From: Tepidiforma sp.
GTDB lineage: Bacteria; Chloroflexota; Dehalococcoidia; Tepidiformales; Tepidiformaceae
Direction: 5' to 3'
Assembly: GCF_026003995.1 (NCBI RefSeq)
Contig: NZ_BPIG01000001.1
Coordinates: 937,194-1,001,193, forward strand
Length of the DNA: 64,000 bases
Part shown: one piece after another, positions 37,243 through 46,200 of the stretch
Layout: every line of letters begins with the position of its first letter
Position numbering within the stretch: the first letter of the stretch is position 1
Made by a program: the position numbers and the translations under genes
Notes under the pieces: generated by a model
Database searches by the model: none
Seen by the model: only the letters and a program-made list of their open reading frames with translations
Told to the model about the DNA's origin: nothing

Positions 37243-37272
37243 TTGTCCGGGCCGGGGCGCGCATGGTAGAGT
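37243..37272 (+). promoter_or_regulatory. Promoter of the second cobalamin-riboswitch leader
   Basis: TTGTCC (37243-37248), 18-base spacer, TAGAGT (37267-37272). The -10 context GGTAGAGTCCGGG is the same as at 27494. It starts only 14 bases after the cobU stop, so the second operon has its own B12-controlled promoter. Confidence 0.55.
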
Positions 37273-37280
37273 CCGGGGGT

Positions 37281-37374
37281 CAGCACGGCAGCGCGAACCC
37301 GGTGCGAATCCGGGGCTGTCCCGCAACTGTCATCCGCCCGCGAGGCGGTGAGCCAGGTCGCCGGTGCCGTGCTG
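37281..37374 (+). promoter_or_regulatory. Cobalamin riboswitch 2 (aptamer)
   Basis: A perfect 10-base-pair P1 (CAGCACGGCA with TGCCGTGCTG) encloses GAACCCGGTGCGAATCCGGG, GCTGTCCCGCAACTGT, a CCGC-rich hairpin and GAGCCAGGTCGCC. The core is almost identical to riboswitch 1. It should repress the cobN-chlID-cobN-cbtBA operon when cobamide is plentiful. The leader 37230-37616 holds no large gene. Confidence 0.95.
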
Positions 37375-37476
37375 GTGTCTAGCCCGCGGGGAAACGGGTG
37401 ATGGACACGTGGCTCCAGCCGGTTGCCATGTGCCGTTCACGCCCCTCCTCGCGAGGGGCGTTGCCGTTCGTACGGC
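37375..37476 (+). promoter_or_regulatory. Expression-platform module of riboswitch 2
   Basis: Same order of elements as in leader 1: a GTGTC/GACAC hairpin with inner CCCG/CGGG (37375-37408), an eight-base-pair CGCCCCTC/GAGGGGCG hairpin (37440-37460), and a smaller GCCGT/ACGGC hairpin (37463-37476). The arms of the last two differ from leader 1 while pairing is kept, which supports real structure. Only GTT follows the second hairpin, so transcription termination is less clear here. Confidence 0.55.
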
Positions 37477-37575
37477 ACGCGGCCGCGGGCGGAGGCAGTG
37501 AATGCCTTCGCCCGGGGGACCAGGGGAGCGGAGCGTGCCGCCTTCCGCGAGCGGGCGACGAAGGAGGCGTGACGG

Positions 37576-37620
37576 ATGCGACGGCTCGATCGCGGCCGGG
37601 CGGGGAGCACGGGGCAGTGA
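37576..37620 (+). CDS. Possible 14-residue leader ORF upstream of cobN
   Basis: ATG 37576 sits eight bases after the strongest ribosome-binding site of this leader (AAGGAGG, 37561-37567) and opens a 14-codon frame (MRRLDRGRAGSTGQ) whose TGA at 37618-37620 overlaps the probable cobN GTG at 37617 (GTGA). The main gene would then be translated by coupling. GCCGCCTTC (37537-37545) can pair, with one mismatch, with GAAGGAGGC (37560-37568) and hide the site. No peptide function is proposed; it may be chance. Confidence 0.35.
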   Translation: MRRLDRGRAGSTGQ

Positions 37621-40600
37621 CGGAAGCGCGCCCGGGGGAGCGCTGCATCCTCATCGTGACGGCCTACGATGCCGATCTCGCTGCCATCGCGGCAGCGCGG
37701 CCGCAGCTTCCGGAAGGATTTCCCGCGGTGGCCGTCTTCGGTGCCGGGGCGGCAGCAACGCGGCGGGACGAGGTGCTCGCAGCAGCGCGCCGGGCGGGCG
37801 CGGCGGTGGTGCGGCTGCTGGCCGGCCCGGATTCGCTGGGCGGGCTGTTCGAGCCGCTCCTCGCGGCGTGCCGGGCGGCTGGAGCGCCCCTCGTCGTCCG
37901 GCGCGCCTACCCGATGACGGGGCAGACGCTGGCCGAGCACTCCACCGCCGACCCGGCGGACGCGGAGCGGGTGCTCCAGTACTTCCTGCACGGCGGGCAG
38001 GCGAACGCGGAGCAGGCGTTGCGGTTCCTCGCCGACCGATACCTGGGCGGGGGCTTCGGCTCGCGGCCGCCTGAGGCGCTCCCCTGGGAGGGGTACTTCG
38101 TCCCCGGGCAGCCGCTGGCGGCGGGGCGCGAGGCGGTGCGGCTCGCGCCATGGTGGCGCGAGGGCCGTCCTGCCGTCGGCATCCTGTTCTACCGGAATCT
38201 CGTGCAGATGGGCGAGACAGGGCTCATCGAGGCGCTCGCGGAGGCGCTCGACCGGCAGGGGTATAACGCGCTGCCGGTCTGGGCGTACGGGCTGCGCGAA
38301 GATTCGAACGGGCGGGACAACGCGGCGGCGATCCGCGCACTGCTGAGCGATGAGACTGGCCAGCCGCTGCTCCGCGCGGTCGTCTCGCTGATGCCGTTCT
38401 CAGCCGCCCGGCCGGGCGCGGAGGGCCGGGTTGAGGCCGCGCCGGGCATCTCGGCGCTCGACGTGCCGGTCATCCAGGGCGCGATGACGCAGGGGTCGCG
38501 GGAGGCGTGGCGCAACAGCACGGCCGGGCTGAGCCCGCTGGACGTCGCGATGTCGGCGGCGATGCCGGAGATCGACGGCCGGCTGATCTCGGTCCCGGCC
38601 GGGTTCCGGGAGCCCGCGGAAGGAGACTGCCCGCGGGTGGCGTGGGAGCCCGACCGCCTCGAGCGGCTCGCGGGGCTGGCGGCGCGGTGGGCGCGGCTCG
38701 GGCTGCTGCCGAACCGGGAGAAGCGGGTCGCGATTCTGCTGAACAACCCGAACGGCCGGGAGGCGCGGCTGGCTGCGGCCTTCGGGCTCGATGCGCCGGC
38801 TTCGGTCATCCGGCTGCTGGAAGCGCTGCGGGCGGCGGGTTTCGCGGTCGAGGGCATCCCGGAAACGGGCGAGGCACTCGTCGAGATGATCCTCCGGGTG
38901 TGCCCGAACGACCCGGCAGCGGCGACGGCCGAGCAGCTCGGGGCGGCGGTAGTGCGGGTGCCGGTGTCGCAGTACGCGGCGTGGTTGGGCGGGCTGCCGG
39001 CGGCGGTACGGGACGCCGTCGAATCGCACTGGGGAGCACCGCCGGGGGAAGTGTTCGTCGACGGCGACGACATCGTGGCGCCGGGCGTGCTGCTGGGGAA
39101 CGTGTTCGTCGGGCCTCAGCCACAGCGGGGCTTCGCGCTCGACCGCGATGCCATCCTGCACTCGCCCGACCTGCCGCCGCCACATCAGTACCTCGCGGCG
39201 TACCTCTGGCTCCGGGAAATCTTCGAGGCGGACGCCATCGTCCAGGTCGGGAAACACGGCAACCTGGAGTGGCTGCCGGGGAAAGGCACGGGGCTCTCGG
39301 CGGCGTGCTTCCCCGACATCGCACTGGGGGACACGCCGCTCGTCTACCCGTTCATCATGAACAACCCGGGCGAGGGGACACAGGCGAAGCGGCGCGCTGC
39401 TGCGGCCATCGTCGACCACCTGGTCCCGCCGATGACCGAGGCCGGCAGCTACGGCGAGCTGGCGGAGGCGCGGGCAGCACTCGAAGCGCTGCAGGAAGCG
39501 CTCGACCGCGGCGCCGGCCCAGGGAGAACCGCAGCCCTGGCGGAGCGCGCTGCCGAAGCGGTGCGCCGGGCGCGGCTGGAGCGCGACCTCGGGTTCGAAC
39601 CGGGCGCGGCCTGTGAACCGGAGCGGCTGGCGCGCGAGGGGCTCCACTACCTGGACGAACTCGAAAGCGGCCTCATCCCGGCAGGGCTGCACGTGCTCGG
39701 CGAGGTTCCGCGAGACGGGGCGCTGACCGACCTCCTGCTCGCCATCGACCGGGGCGCAGGCGAGCGGTCGCTGGGCGGCGCGATCGCGCGGCGGCTGGGG
39801 CTGGCGGCGGTGGACCGGCTGCCGGAGCACGCGGCGGCGCTGGCGCGGGAGGTGGTCGAGACGGCGGTGCGGTGCGGGCCGGGTGCGGCGCGCCGGGAGC
39901 TGGCGGCGCGGCTGGCGGGCGACGACCCGGTGGCTGCTCTCGCGCTGGAGGACCTGGCGCTGCGCGTGCTCCCGGCCATTCGCCGGGCGCCGGATGAGGT
40001 GCGGAACGTGGTGCGCGCGCTCGAGGGGCGGGCGGTGCCGCCTGGCCCCGCCGGTGCCCCGACGCGGGGGCAGGCTGATGCGCTGCCGACGGGCCGGAAC
40101 TTCTATGCACTCGACCCGCGCACGCTGCCAAGCCGCCACGCGTGGCAGACCGGGCGAGCGCTTGCGGAGGCGGTCATCGCGCGGCACCTCGACGAGGAGG
40201 AGGCGTACCCCGATTCGGTCGCGATCATCGCGTGGGGAACGGCCAACATCCGCACGCGGGGGGAAGACGTTGCGCAGGCGCTGCATCTCCTCGGGGTCGA
40301 ACCCGAGTGGGACGACCGTTCGGGGCGGGTAGCCGGGCTGCGCGTCGTGCCGCTCGAACGGCTCGGCCGGCCCCGCATCGATGTCGTGTTCCGGGCGAGC
40401 GGGTTCTTTCGCGACAGCTTTGCGGCGGCCATGGACCTGGTGGACGAGGCCGTCTGCACGGTCGCGGCGCTGGATGAGCCGCCGGAACGGAATTTCGTCC
40501 GGAAGCACGTGCTGGCCGACCTCGCGCAGGGCGTCGCCGACGACGAGGCGCGCTACCGGGTCTTCGCGCCGCCGCCCGGGGCATACGTGGATGGCGTCGC

Positions 40601-41297
40601 GCAGGCAGTGGAGGCGGGCGCATGGGAGACGCGCCGCGACCTCGCGGAGGTGTACGCGGCGTGGGTCGACCATGCGTACACGCGCGCGAGGTACGGCCAG
40701 CCGGCGCGGGCAGCGCTCATCCGGCGCGCATCGGAACTGAGCGTCGTCCTGAAGACGCGGGACAACGAGGAGCACGACGTGTTCGACACCGACGACTACT
40801 TCCAGGACTTCGGGGCGATGGCAGCGCTCGCGCAGGAGCTGGGCGGCGCGCGAGCGAAAGCGTGGATCGGGGACACGACCCGGCCGTGGAGGGCAGCGGT
40901 TCGCGGAGCCGAGGACGAGGCGCGACGCACGTTCCGGCGGCGGGTGCTGAACCCGAAGTGGCTGGAAGGCATGGAGCGGCACGGCTACCAGGGAGGCTCG
41001 GAGATGCTCAAGACCGTGGAGTACGCATTCGGCTTCGACGCGACGGCCGGCGTGCTGGAGGACTGGATGTACGAACGGCTGGCTGAAGCGTACGTGCTCG
41101 ACGCGCGGCGGCGGGACCTCCTCGCCCGGCATAACCCGTGGGCCCTCCGGGACATGGCGTCCCGGCTGCTGGAGGCGGTGCGGCGGGGGATGTGGCAGGC
41201 GCCCCCGGCGGGGATGGAAGCGCGCCTGGAGTCCGCCCTGCTCGAAGCGGAAGGGGCGATCGAAGACCGCGCGGCTGCCCGGGAGGAGGCGCGGTGA
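37617..41297 (+). CDS. cobN: Cobaltochelatase large subunit CobN (copy 1)
   Basis: About 1226 residues, near the usual 1250. CobN inserts cobalt into hydrogenobyrinic acid diamide with ATP-driven partners, and is homologous to ChlH/BchH. Blocks seen: AYPMTGQTLAEHST, VGILFYRNLVQMGETGLIEA, MPEIDGRLISVPAGF, HQYLAAYLWL with VQVGKHGNLEWLPGKGTGLS, LPTGRNFYALDPRTLPS, DNEEHDVFDTDDYFQDFGAM, and NPKWLEGMERHGYQGG. No magnesium chelatase or chlorophyll genes are nearby, and the cobalamin riboswitch fixes the cobalt role. The start at GTG 37617 is inferred; other in-frame starts upstream read through leader hairpins. Confidence 0.92.
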   Translation: MTEARPGERCILIVTAYDADLAAIAAARPQLPEGFPAVAVFGAGAAATRRDEVLAAARRAGAAVVRLLAGPDSLGGLFEPLLAACRAAGAPLVVRRAYPMTGQTLAEHSTADPADAERVLQYFLHGGQANAEQALRFLADRYLGGGFGSRPPEALPWEGYFVPGQPLAAGREAVRLAPWWREGRPAVGILFYRNLVQMGETGLIEALAEALDRQGYNALPVWAYGLREDSNGRDNAAAIRALLSDETGQPLLRAVVSLMPFSAARPGAEGRVEAAPGISALDVPVIQGAMTQGSREAWRNSTAGLSPLDVAMSAAMPEIDGRLISVPAGFREPAEGDCPRVAWEPDRLERLAGLAARWARLGLLPNREKRVAILLNNPNGREARLAAAFGLDAPASVIRLLEALRAAGFAVEGIPETGEALVEMILRVCPNDPAAATAEQLGAAVVRVPVSQYAAWLGGLPAAVRDAVESHWGAPPGEVFVDGDDIVAPGVLLGNVFVGPQPQRGFALDRDAILHSPDLPPPHQYLAAYLWLREIFEADAIVQVGKHGNLEWLPGKGTGLSAACFPDIALGDTPLVYPFIMNNPGEGTQAKRRAAAAIVDHLVPPMTEAGSYGELAEARAALEALQEALDRGAGPGRTAALAERAAEAVRRARLERDLGFEPGAACEPERLAREGLHYLDELESGLIPAGLHVLGEVPRDGALTDLLLAIDRGAGERSLGGAIARRLGLAAVDRLPEHAAALAREVVETAVRCGPGAARRELAARLAGDDPVAALALEDLALRVLPAIRRAPDEVRNVVRALEGRAVPPGPAGAPTRGQADALPTGRNFYALDPRTLPSRHAWQTGRALAEAVIARHLDEEEAYPDSVAIIAWGTANIRTRGEDVAQALHLLGVEPEWDDRSGRVAGLRVVPLERLGRPRIDVVFRASGFFRDSFAAAMDLVDEAVCTVAALDEPPERNFVRKHVLADLAQGVADDEARYRVFAPPPGAYVDGVAQAVEAGAWETRRDLAEVYAAWVDHAYTRARYGQPARAALIRRASELSVVLKTRDNEEHDVFDTDDYFQDFGAMAALAQELGGARAKAWIGDTTRPWRAAVRGAEDEARRTFRRRVLNPKWLEGMERHGYQGGSEMLKTVEYAFGFDATAGVLEDWMYERLAEAYVLDARRRDLLARHNPWALRDMASRLLEAVRRGMWQAPPAGMEARLESALLEAEGAIEDRAAAREEAR

Positions 41298-43282
41298 GCG
41301 GCGCGCTGTTCCCGTTCACGGCGATCGTCGGGCAGGAGGACGTGAAACTCGGCCTGCTGCTGAACGTCATCGACCCGGCGATCGGCGGGGTGCTGATCCG
41401 GGGCGGGAAAGGGACGGCGAAATCAACGGCGGTGCGCGCGCTGGCCGCGCTGCTGCCGCCGGTGGAAGCGACCGGTGGCTGCCCGTTTTCGTGCGCGCCC
41501 GGGGAGCAGGCGGATTGCCCCGGCATGCATGGGGAGGGCGCGCCGGCCGTTCTGCGGCCGCCGCGGCTGGTGACTTTGCCGGTGGGGGCGTCGGAGGAGC
41601 GGCTGATCGGGTCGCTGGACCTCGAGGCGGCGCTCGGCCAGGGGGTGCGGAAGGTGGAGCCGGGACTGCTCGCGGCGGCCCACCAGGGAATTCTTTATGT
41701 CGACGAAGTGAACCTGCTCGCGGACCACCTGGTCGATGCGCTGCTCGACGCTGCTGCGATGGGCCGGAACTACATCGAGCGCGACGGTGTCTCGGTGAGC
41801 CACCCGGCGCGGTTCGTCCTCGTGGGGACGATGAACCCGGAAGAAGGAGAGCTGCGGCCGCAGCTGCTGGACCGGTTCGGCCTGATGGTCGAGGCGGAGC
41901 ACCTGCTGGCGCCGGCGGAGCGGGCCGAAGTCGTGAGGCGGCGCGTCGCGTTCGAGGCAGACCCTGCGGGCTTCGCGGCGCGGTGGCGGGCGGCAGAGGA
42001 CGACCTTTCGGCCCGCCTCCGGACTGCCCGGGCGCGGCTCCCGCGGGTAGAGGTGCCGGAGTCGGTGCTGGAGGCGATCGCCGGGATTTGCGCCGCGTGC
42101 GATGCGGACGGCCTGCGGGCCGACCTCGCCCTGTACCGGGCTGCACGCGCGCGGGCGGCGTGGGAGGGGCGGGAGCGCGTGACGCTCGACGACGTGCGCG
42201 CGGCGGCGCCGCTGGTGCTGGCGCACCGGCAGCGGCGACTTCCGTTCGAGCAGCCGGGCCTGGACCGTGAGCGGCTGGAACAGGCGCTCCGGGAGTTCGA
42301 AGGCGACGATGAATCTGACGACGCCCCCGGGCGCGAGCCGGCAGAGCCGCCGCCAGGGCCGGGTGATGCACCGGGCGCCACTGATGAGCCGGTTTCGCGC
42401 GCCGGCGAAGGCTCGGGTGCGGGCGTGCCTGCGCCCGGGGGCGGCCCGGGTGAGCGGCCGGCAGCGGTGGGCGAGGCGCTCTCGCTTCGCCCTCCGGCGC
42501 CGGAGCGGCGGCGGCCGCAGGCGCTCCGCCCAACGGGGCGCCGCCGCAGGGGCGCGGAGGCCAACCGGGGCCGGCACGCGGGCTCGCGGCGGCGCGGCCG
42601 CCCGGGGGATATCGACATCGCGGCGACGCTCCGCGCGGCTGCGGTCCGCGGGAAGCCCGGGCTGCCGGTGGCGCGGACGGCGTGGCGGTGGAAGCGGCGG
42701 CTGGGCGAGATGGCGGCGCTGGTCCTCATGGTGGTCGATGCGAGCGGGTCGATGGGGGCGCGGAAGCGGATGGAGGCGGCGAAGGGCGCGGTGTTCGGGC
42801 TCCTGCAGGACGCCTACCTGCGGCGCGACCGGGTGGCGCTGGTGGCGTTCGACGGGCGCGGCGCGCGGCTCGTGCTGGCACCGACGCGGAGTATGGACCA
42901 TGCGCACCGGGCGCTCGCTGCGTTCGGCACCGGGGGCCGGACGCCGCTCTGGGCGGGGCTCGAGGAGGCGGCGCGGCTCGTCGCCCGGGTCCGCCGGAAG
43001 GAGCCGGGGCTACCCGTGCTGGCGGTGGTCGTCACGGACGGCCGGGCGAACGCCGCGGCGGGGGGGCTCGACCCGGTCGCGGCGGCCCTCGCACGGGCGG
43101 CAGCGCTGCGGCAGCTGGAGGTGGATGGGCTGGTGCTCGATACGGAGCAGGGCGCTCACCGGCTGGGCATCGCGCGGCGGCTTGCAGAGGCGCTCGGGGG
43201 TGATTACGTGCGGCTCGATGAGCTCGAGCCGGCGGCGATCTGGACGGCGGTGCGGGCGCGCCGCGCGGAGGCGGCCGTATGA
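41294..43282 (+). CDS. Fused ChlI-ChlD type chelatase AAA+/VWA subunit
   Basis: 662 residues. AAA+ part first: IRGGKGTAKSTAVRALAALL (Walker A, residues 37-45), ILYVDEVNLL (Walker B, about 133-142), GTMNPEEGELRPQLLDRFGL (sensor and Arg finger). A Pro/Gly/Arg-rich linker runs from about 340 to 440. The C-terminal VWA domain has the MIDAS motif DASGS at 482-486 and the later VVVTDGRANA. The family powers CobN or ChlH. Here it sits between two cobN genes with four-base overlaps on both sides, so it most likely replaces the classical CobS-CobT cobaltochelatase motor; the CobS and CobT genes in the first operon are unrelated enzymes despite their names. Confidence 0.9.
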   Translation: MSGALFPFTAIVGQEDVKLGLLLNVIDPAIGGVLIRGGKGTAKSTAVRALAALLPPVEATGGCPFSCAPGEQADCPGMHGEGAPAVLRPPRLVTLPVGASEERLIGSLDLEAALGQGVRKVEPGLLAAAHQGILYVDEVNLLADHLVDALLDAAAMGRNYIERDGVSVSHPARFVLVGTMNPEEGELRPQLLDRFGLMVEAEHLLAPAERAEVVRRRVAFEADPAGFAARWRAAEDDLSARLRTARARLPRVEVPESVLEAIAGICAACDADGLRADLALYRAARARAAWEGRERVTLDDVRAAAPLVLAHRQRRLPFEQPGLDRERLEQALREFEGDDESDDAPGREPAEPPPGPGDAPGATDEPVSRAGEGSGAGVPAPGGGPGERPAAVGEALSLRPPAPERRRPQALRPTGRRRRGAEANRGRHAGSRRRGRPGDIDIAATLRAAAVRGKPGLPVARTAWRWKRRLGEMAALVLMVVDASGSMGARKRMEAAKGAVFGLLQDAYLRRDRVALVAFDGRGARLVLAPTRSMDHAHRALAAFGTGGRTPLWAGLEEAARLVARVRRKEPGLPVLAVVVTDGRANAAAGGLDPVAAALARAAALRQLEVDGLVLDTEQGAHRLGIARRLAEALGGDYVRLDELEPAAIWTAVRARRAEAAV

Positions 43283-46200
43283 GCGGGAGCGAACGGTGTG
43301 CGGGGGACTGCGGCGCGGCCTGTTCGATTGAGGACGTCACGCCGCGGCGGAAGGGCCAGCGCAACATCGTCACGCGGGCGGACGGCCGGCTGGTGAACGT
43401 GAACCGGCAGCTGGGCCAGCTGTTCGTCTGCGCGCACGGGTGCTGCTGCGGCCGGGAGGCCGAAGGGAAGCCGCCGGGGCACTTCGAGCGATACCACGAG
43501 GAGTGGGAGCGGCGGAAGCTGCGGAACAAGGTCCATCTCAACATGGGCGGGTGCCTCGGACCGTGTCCGCTGGCCAATGTGTGCATGCTGCTGTTCGACG
43601 GCGTGACGGTGTTCTTCCATTCGATGAATTCGGAGCGGCTGATCGGGCAGCTGTTCGATTACATCGAGGCGCTGGTCGCGGCAGGCAGGTATGTGCCGCC
43701 GGACGGCGAACTCGGCAGGCTGGCGTTTTCGGCGATGGCGAACGACGGCCGGGGGCGGCCGGCGGGGGCGCGGGAGGAAGCTGCGGACGTGCCGGCACCG
43801 CGGGACGACCGCGGCATCCTCGTGCTGTCGCATTCCGATACGGACGTGCTGTGCTTCACGGCGGCAGCGCGGGAGCTGGGGGGCGACTTCCCGCCGGTCA
43901 CGGTGCGGAACATCGCCGGGCTCCGGGACACGGAGGACGCGGCGGCGCTCTTCGACCAGCTGGTCCCGCGGGCTGCGGTGACGGTGCTGGTCGTGCACGG
44001 CGGGCGGCGGTCGGTGCCGGCGGTCGAGCGGCTTGCAGAGCTGGCGGATGAGCACGGCGGCTGGCTCATCGCGGTACCGGGAACGGAGGAGCTCGACGAA
44101 GGGCTGATCGGGCTTTCGACGGCGGGCGCGGGGATGGCGCTGGCCGTGCGCGCGTACCTGCAGGAGGGCGGGGTCGCGAACTACCGGGAGTGCCTGAAGA
44201 TGCTGGGCGACCACCTGCTCAGCCTCGGGGTGGGCTACCGGGACCCGGCGCCGCAGCCGAGAACCGGCTTCTACCATCCCCGATTCGCGACGCGGGAGGC
44301 GTGGCGGGCGGCGCGGGATGCCCGGCGCCCTGCCGTCGGGGTGCTGTTCTACCGGTCGTTCTTTCTCTCGGGCGACACGGCGTTCATCGATGCGCTGGTC
44401 GAGGCGGGGGAGGCGCTCGGCGCGGACGTCCTGCCGGTCTTCGGCTATTCGCTGAAGGACGACCCGGATGGTTCGGGACGGACGGCGGTGCTGCGGGAGC
44501 TGTGCGATGCCGGCGGGCAGCCGGAGGTCGACGCGGTGGTGAATACGATGGCCTTCGCGCTCGGCAGCGCGGGGCAGGAGCCGGGCGCTTCCGAATGGCA
44601 GGTGAACGTCCTCGAGGAGCTCGGGCTGCCGCAGGTGCAGGGGCTCACGATTTCGACGTCGGTCGCGCAGTGGGAGGGTTCGGTGACGGGTGCCGGGCCG
44701 CTCGATGTGGCGATGTCGGTGGCGATTCCGGAGCTCGACGGGCGCATCATCGGCGTCCCGGCTTCGTTCAAGGAGCGGGGCGGTGATGGGACGGTGCGGC
44801 GGGTATTGCCGCGGGACCGCGCTGAGCGGCTGATGGGGCTGGCAGTCCGGCTCGCGAGGCTTCGGAGGACGCCAAATGCGGAGAAGCGGGTCGCGATCAT
44901 CCTGACGAACCACCACGCGAAGGCGTCCCGCATCGCGAACGCGGTGGGGCTGGATTCGCCGGAGAGCGTGGTGCGGCTGCTGCGCGCGCTCCGGGACGCG
45001 GGGTACACCGTGGGGCCAATCCCGGAAGGCGGCGACGCGCTCATGCAGGAGCTGCTCGCGCGGGGCCACTACGAAGAGGAGACGCTGACGGAGGCGATGC
45101 TGGCGGGTGCGGCCGCCCGGGTGCCGGCGGAACGGTACCGGGCATGGTTCGAGGAGCTGCCGGCGCGGCGGCAGGCGGAGATGGCGGAGCGGTGGGGGCC
45201 ACCGCCGGGGCGGCACTACCTCGACGCCGCGGGGAATCTCGTCGTCGCCGGCATCGTGACGGGGAACGTCTTCCTCGCGATTCAGCCGCCGCGCGGGTAC
45301 TCGATGAACCGGACGGCGATCATGCATCAGCCGGACCTGCCGCCCCCGCACCCGTACTACGCGCTCTACCGGTGGCTGCGGGAGCCGCAGGAGCTGGGCG
45401 GCTTTGGCGCGGATGCCATCGTGCAGGTTGGAAAGCACGGGTCGGCGGAGTGGCTGCCGGGGAAGGGTGTGGGCCTCGGGGCGGATTGCTACCCCGACCT
45501 ATTCGTCGGCGACCTGCCGGTCGTGTACCCGTTCATCATCGACGGGCCGGGCGAGGGAGCAGCGGCGAAGCGGCGGACGCACGCCGTCATCGTGGACCAC
45601 CTGCCGCCGCCGATTACGAACGCAGAGCTGTACGGGGAGCTGGCGGAGCTGGACCGGCTGGTGGATGAGTACTACCTGCTGGAGCGGACCGACCCGGGCC
45701 GGCTGCCCTACCTCCAGCGGCAGATTTGGGACGTGATCCGGCAGGCGGGGCTCGCGAACGAGCTCGACCGCCTGCTGCAGGATGGGGGCGACGGCCATGT
45801 GCACGAATGGGACCCGCGGGAGCACGAGGACGGGGTGCCGTATGCGCTTTCGGACCTGAGCGGGGAGGGCTTCGCGCACCTCGTCGAGGCGATTCACACG
45901 TATACGCATGAACTCGGCGCGGCGCCGATCCGGGTTGGGCTGCACGTGCTCGGGGAGGTGCCGGAGGGTGACGAGCTGGTGGACTTCGCGGCGGCGATGC
46001 TGCGTGTGCCGAACGGGGAGATACCCGCGCTGGCGGAAGCGGCTGCGGCCTGGCTGGGAATCCCTGCGGACCTCCTGGCGCTCCCGGCAGGGCAGCGGCT
46101 GGAGGGCGGGGTCCACGTGCTGCCGGGCGAGGCGGCGCGCTCGGCTGGAGAGCTGCAGGAGCGCCTGGCCGGACGGGGCCGGGCGGCGCTGCGCGGTGTG

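Noticed and set aside
41294..43282. Magnesium chelatase and bacteriochlorophyll synthesis
   Set aside because: ChlI/ChlD and CobN/ChlH are homologous, but there are no bch genes, and cobalamin riboswitch, Cbt and Cob genes surround the locus, so cobalt is the metal.
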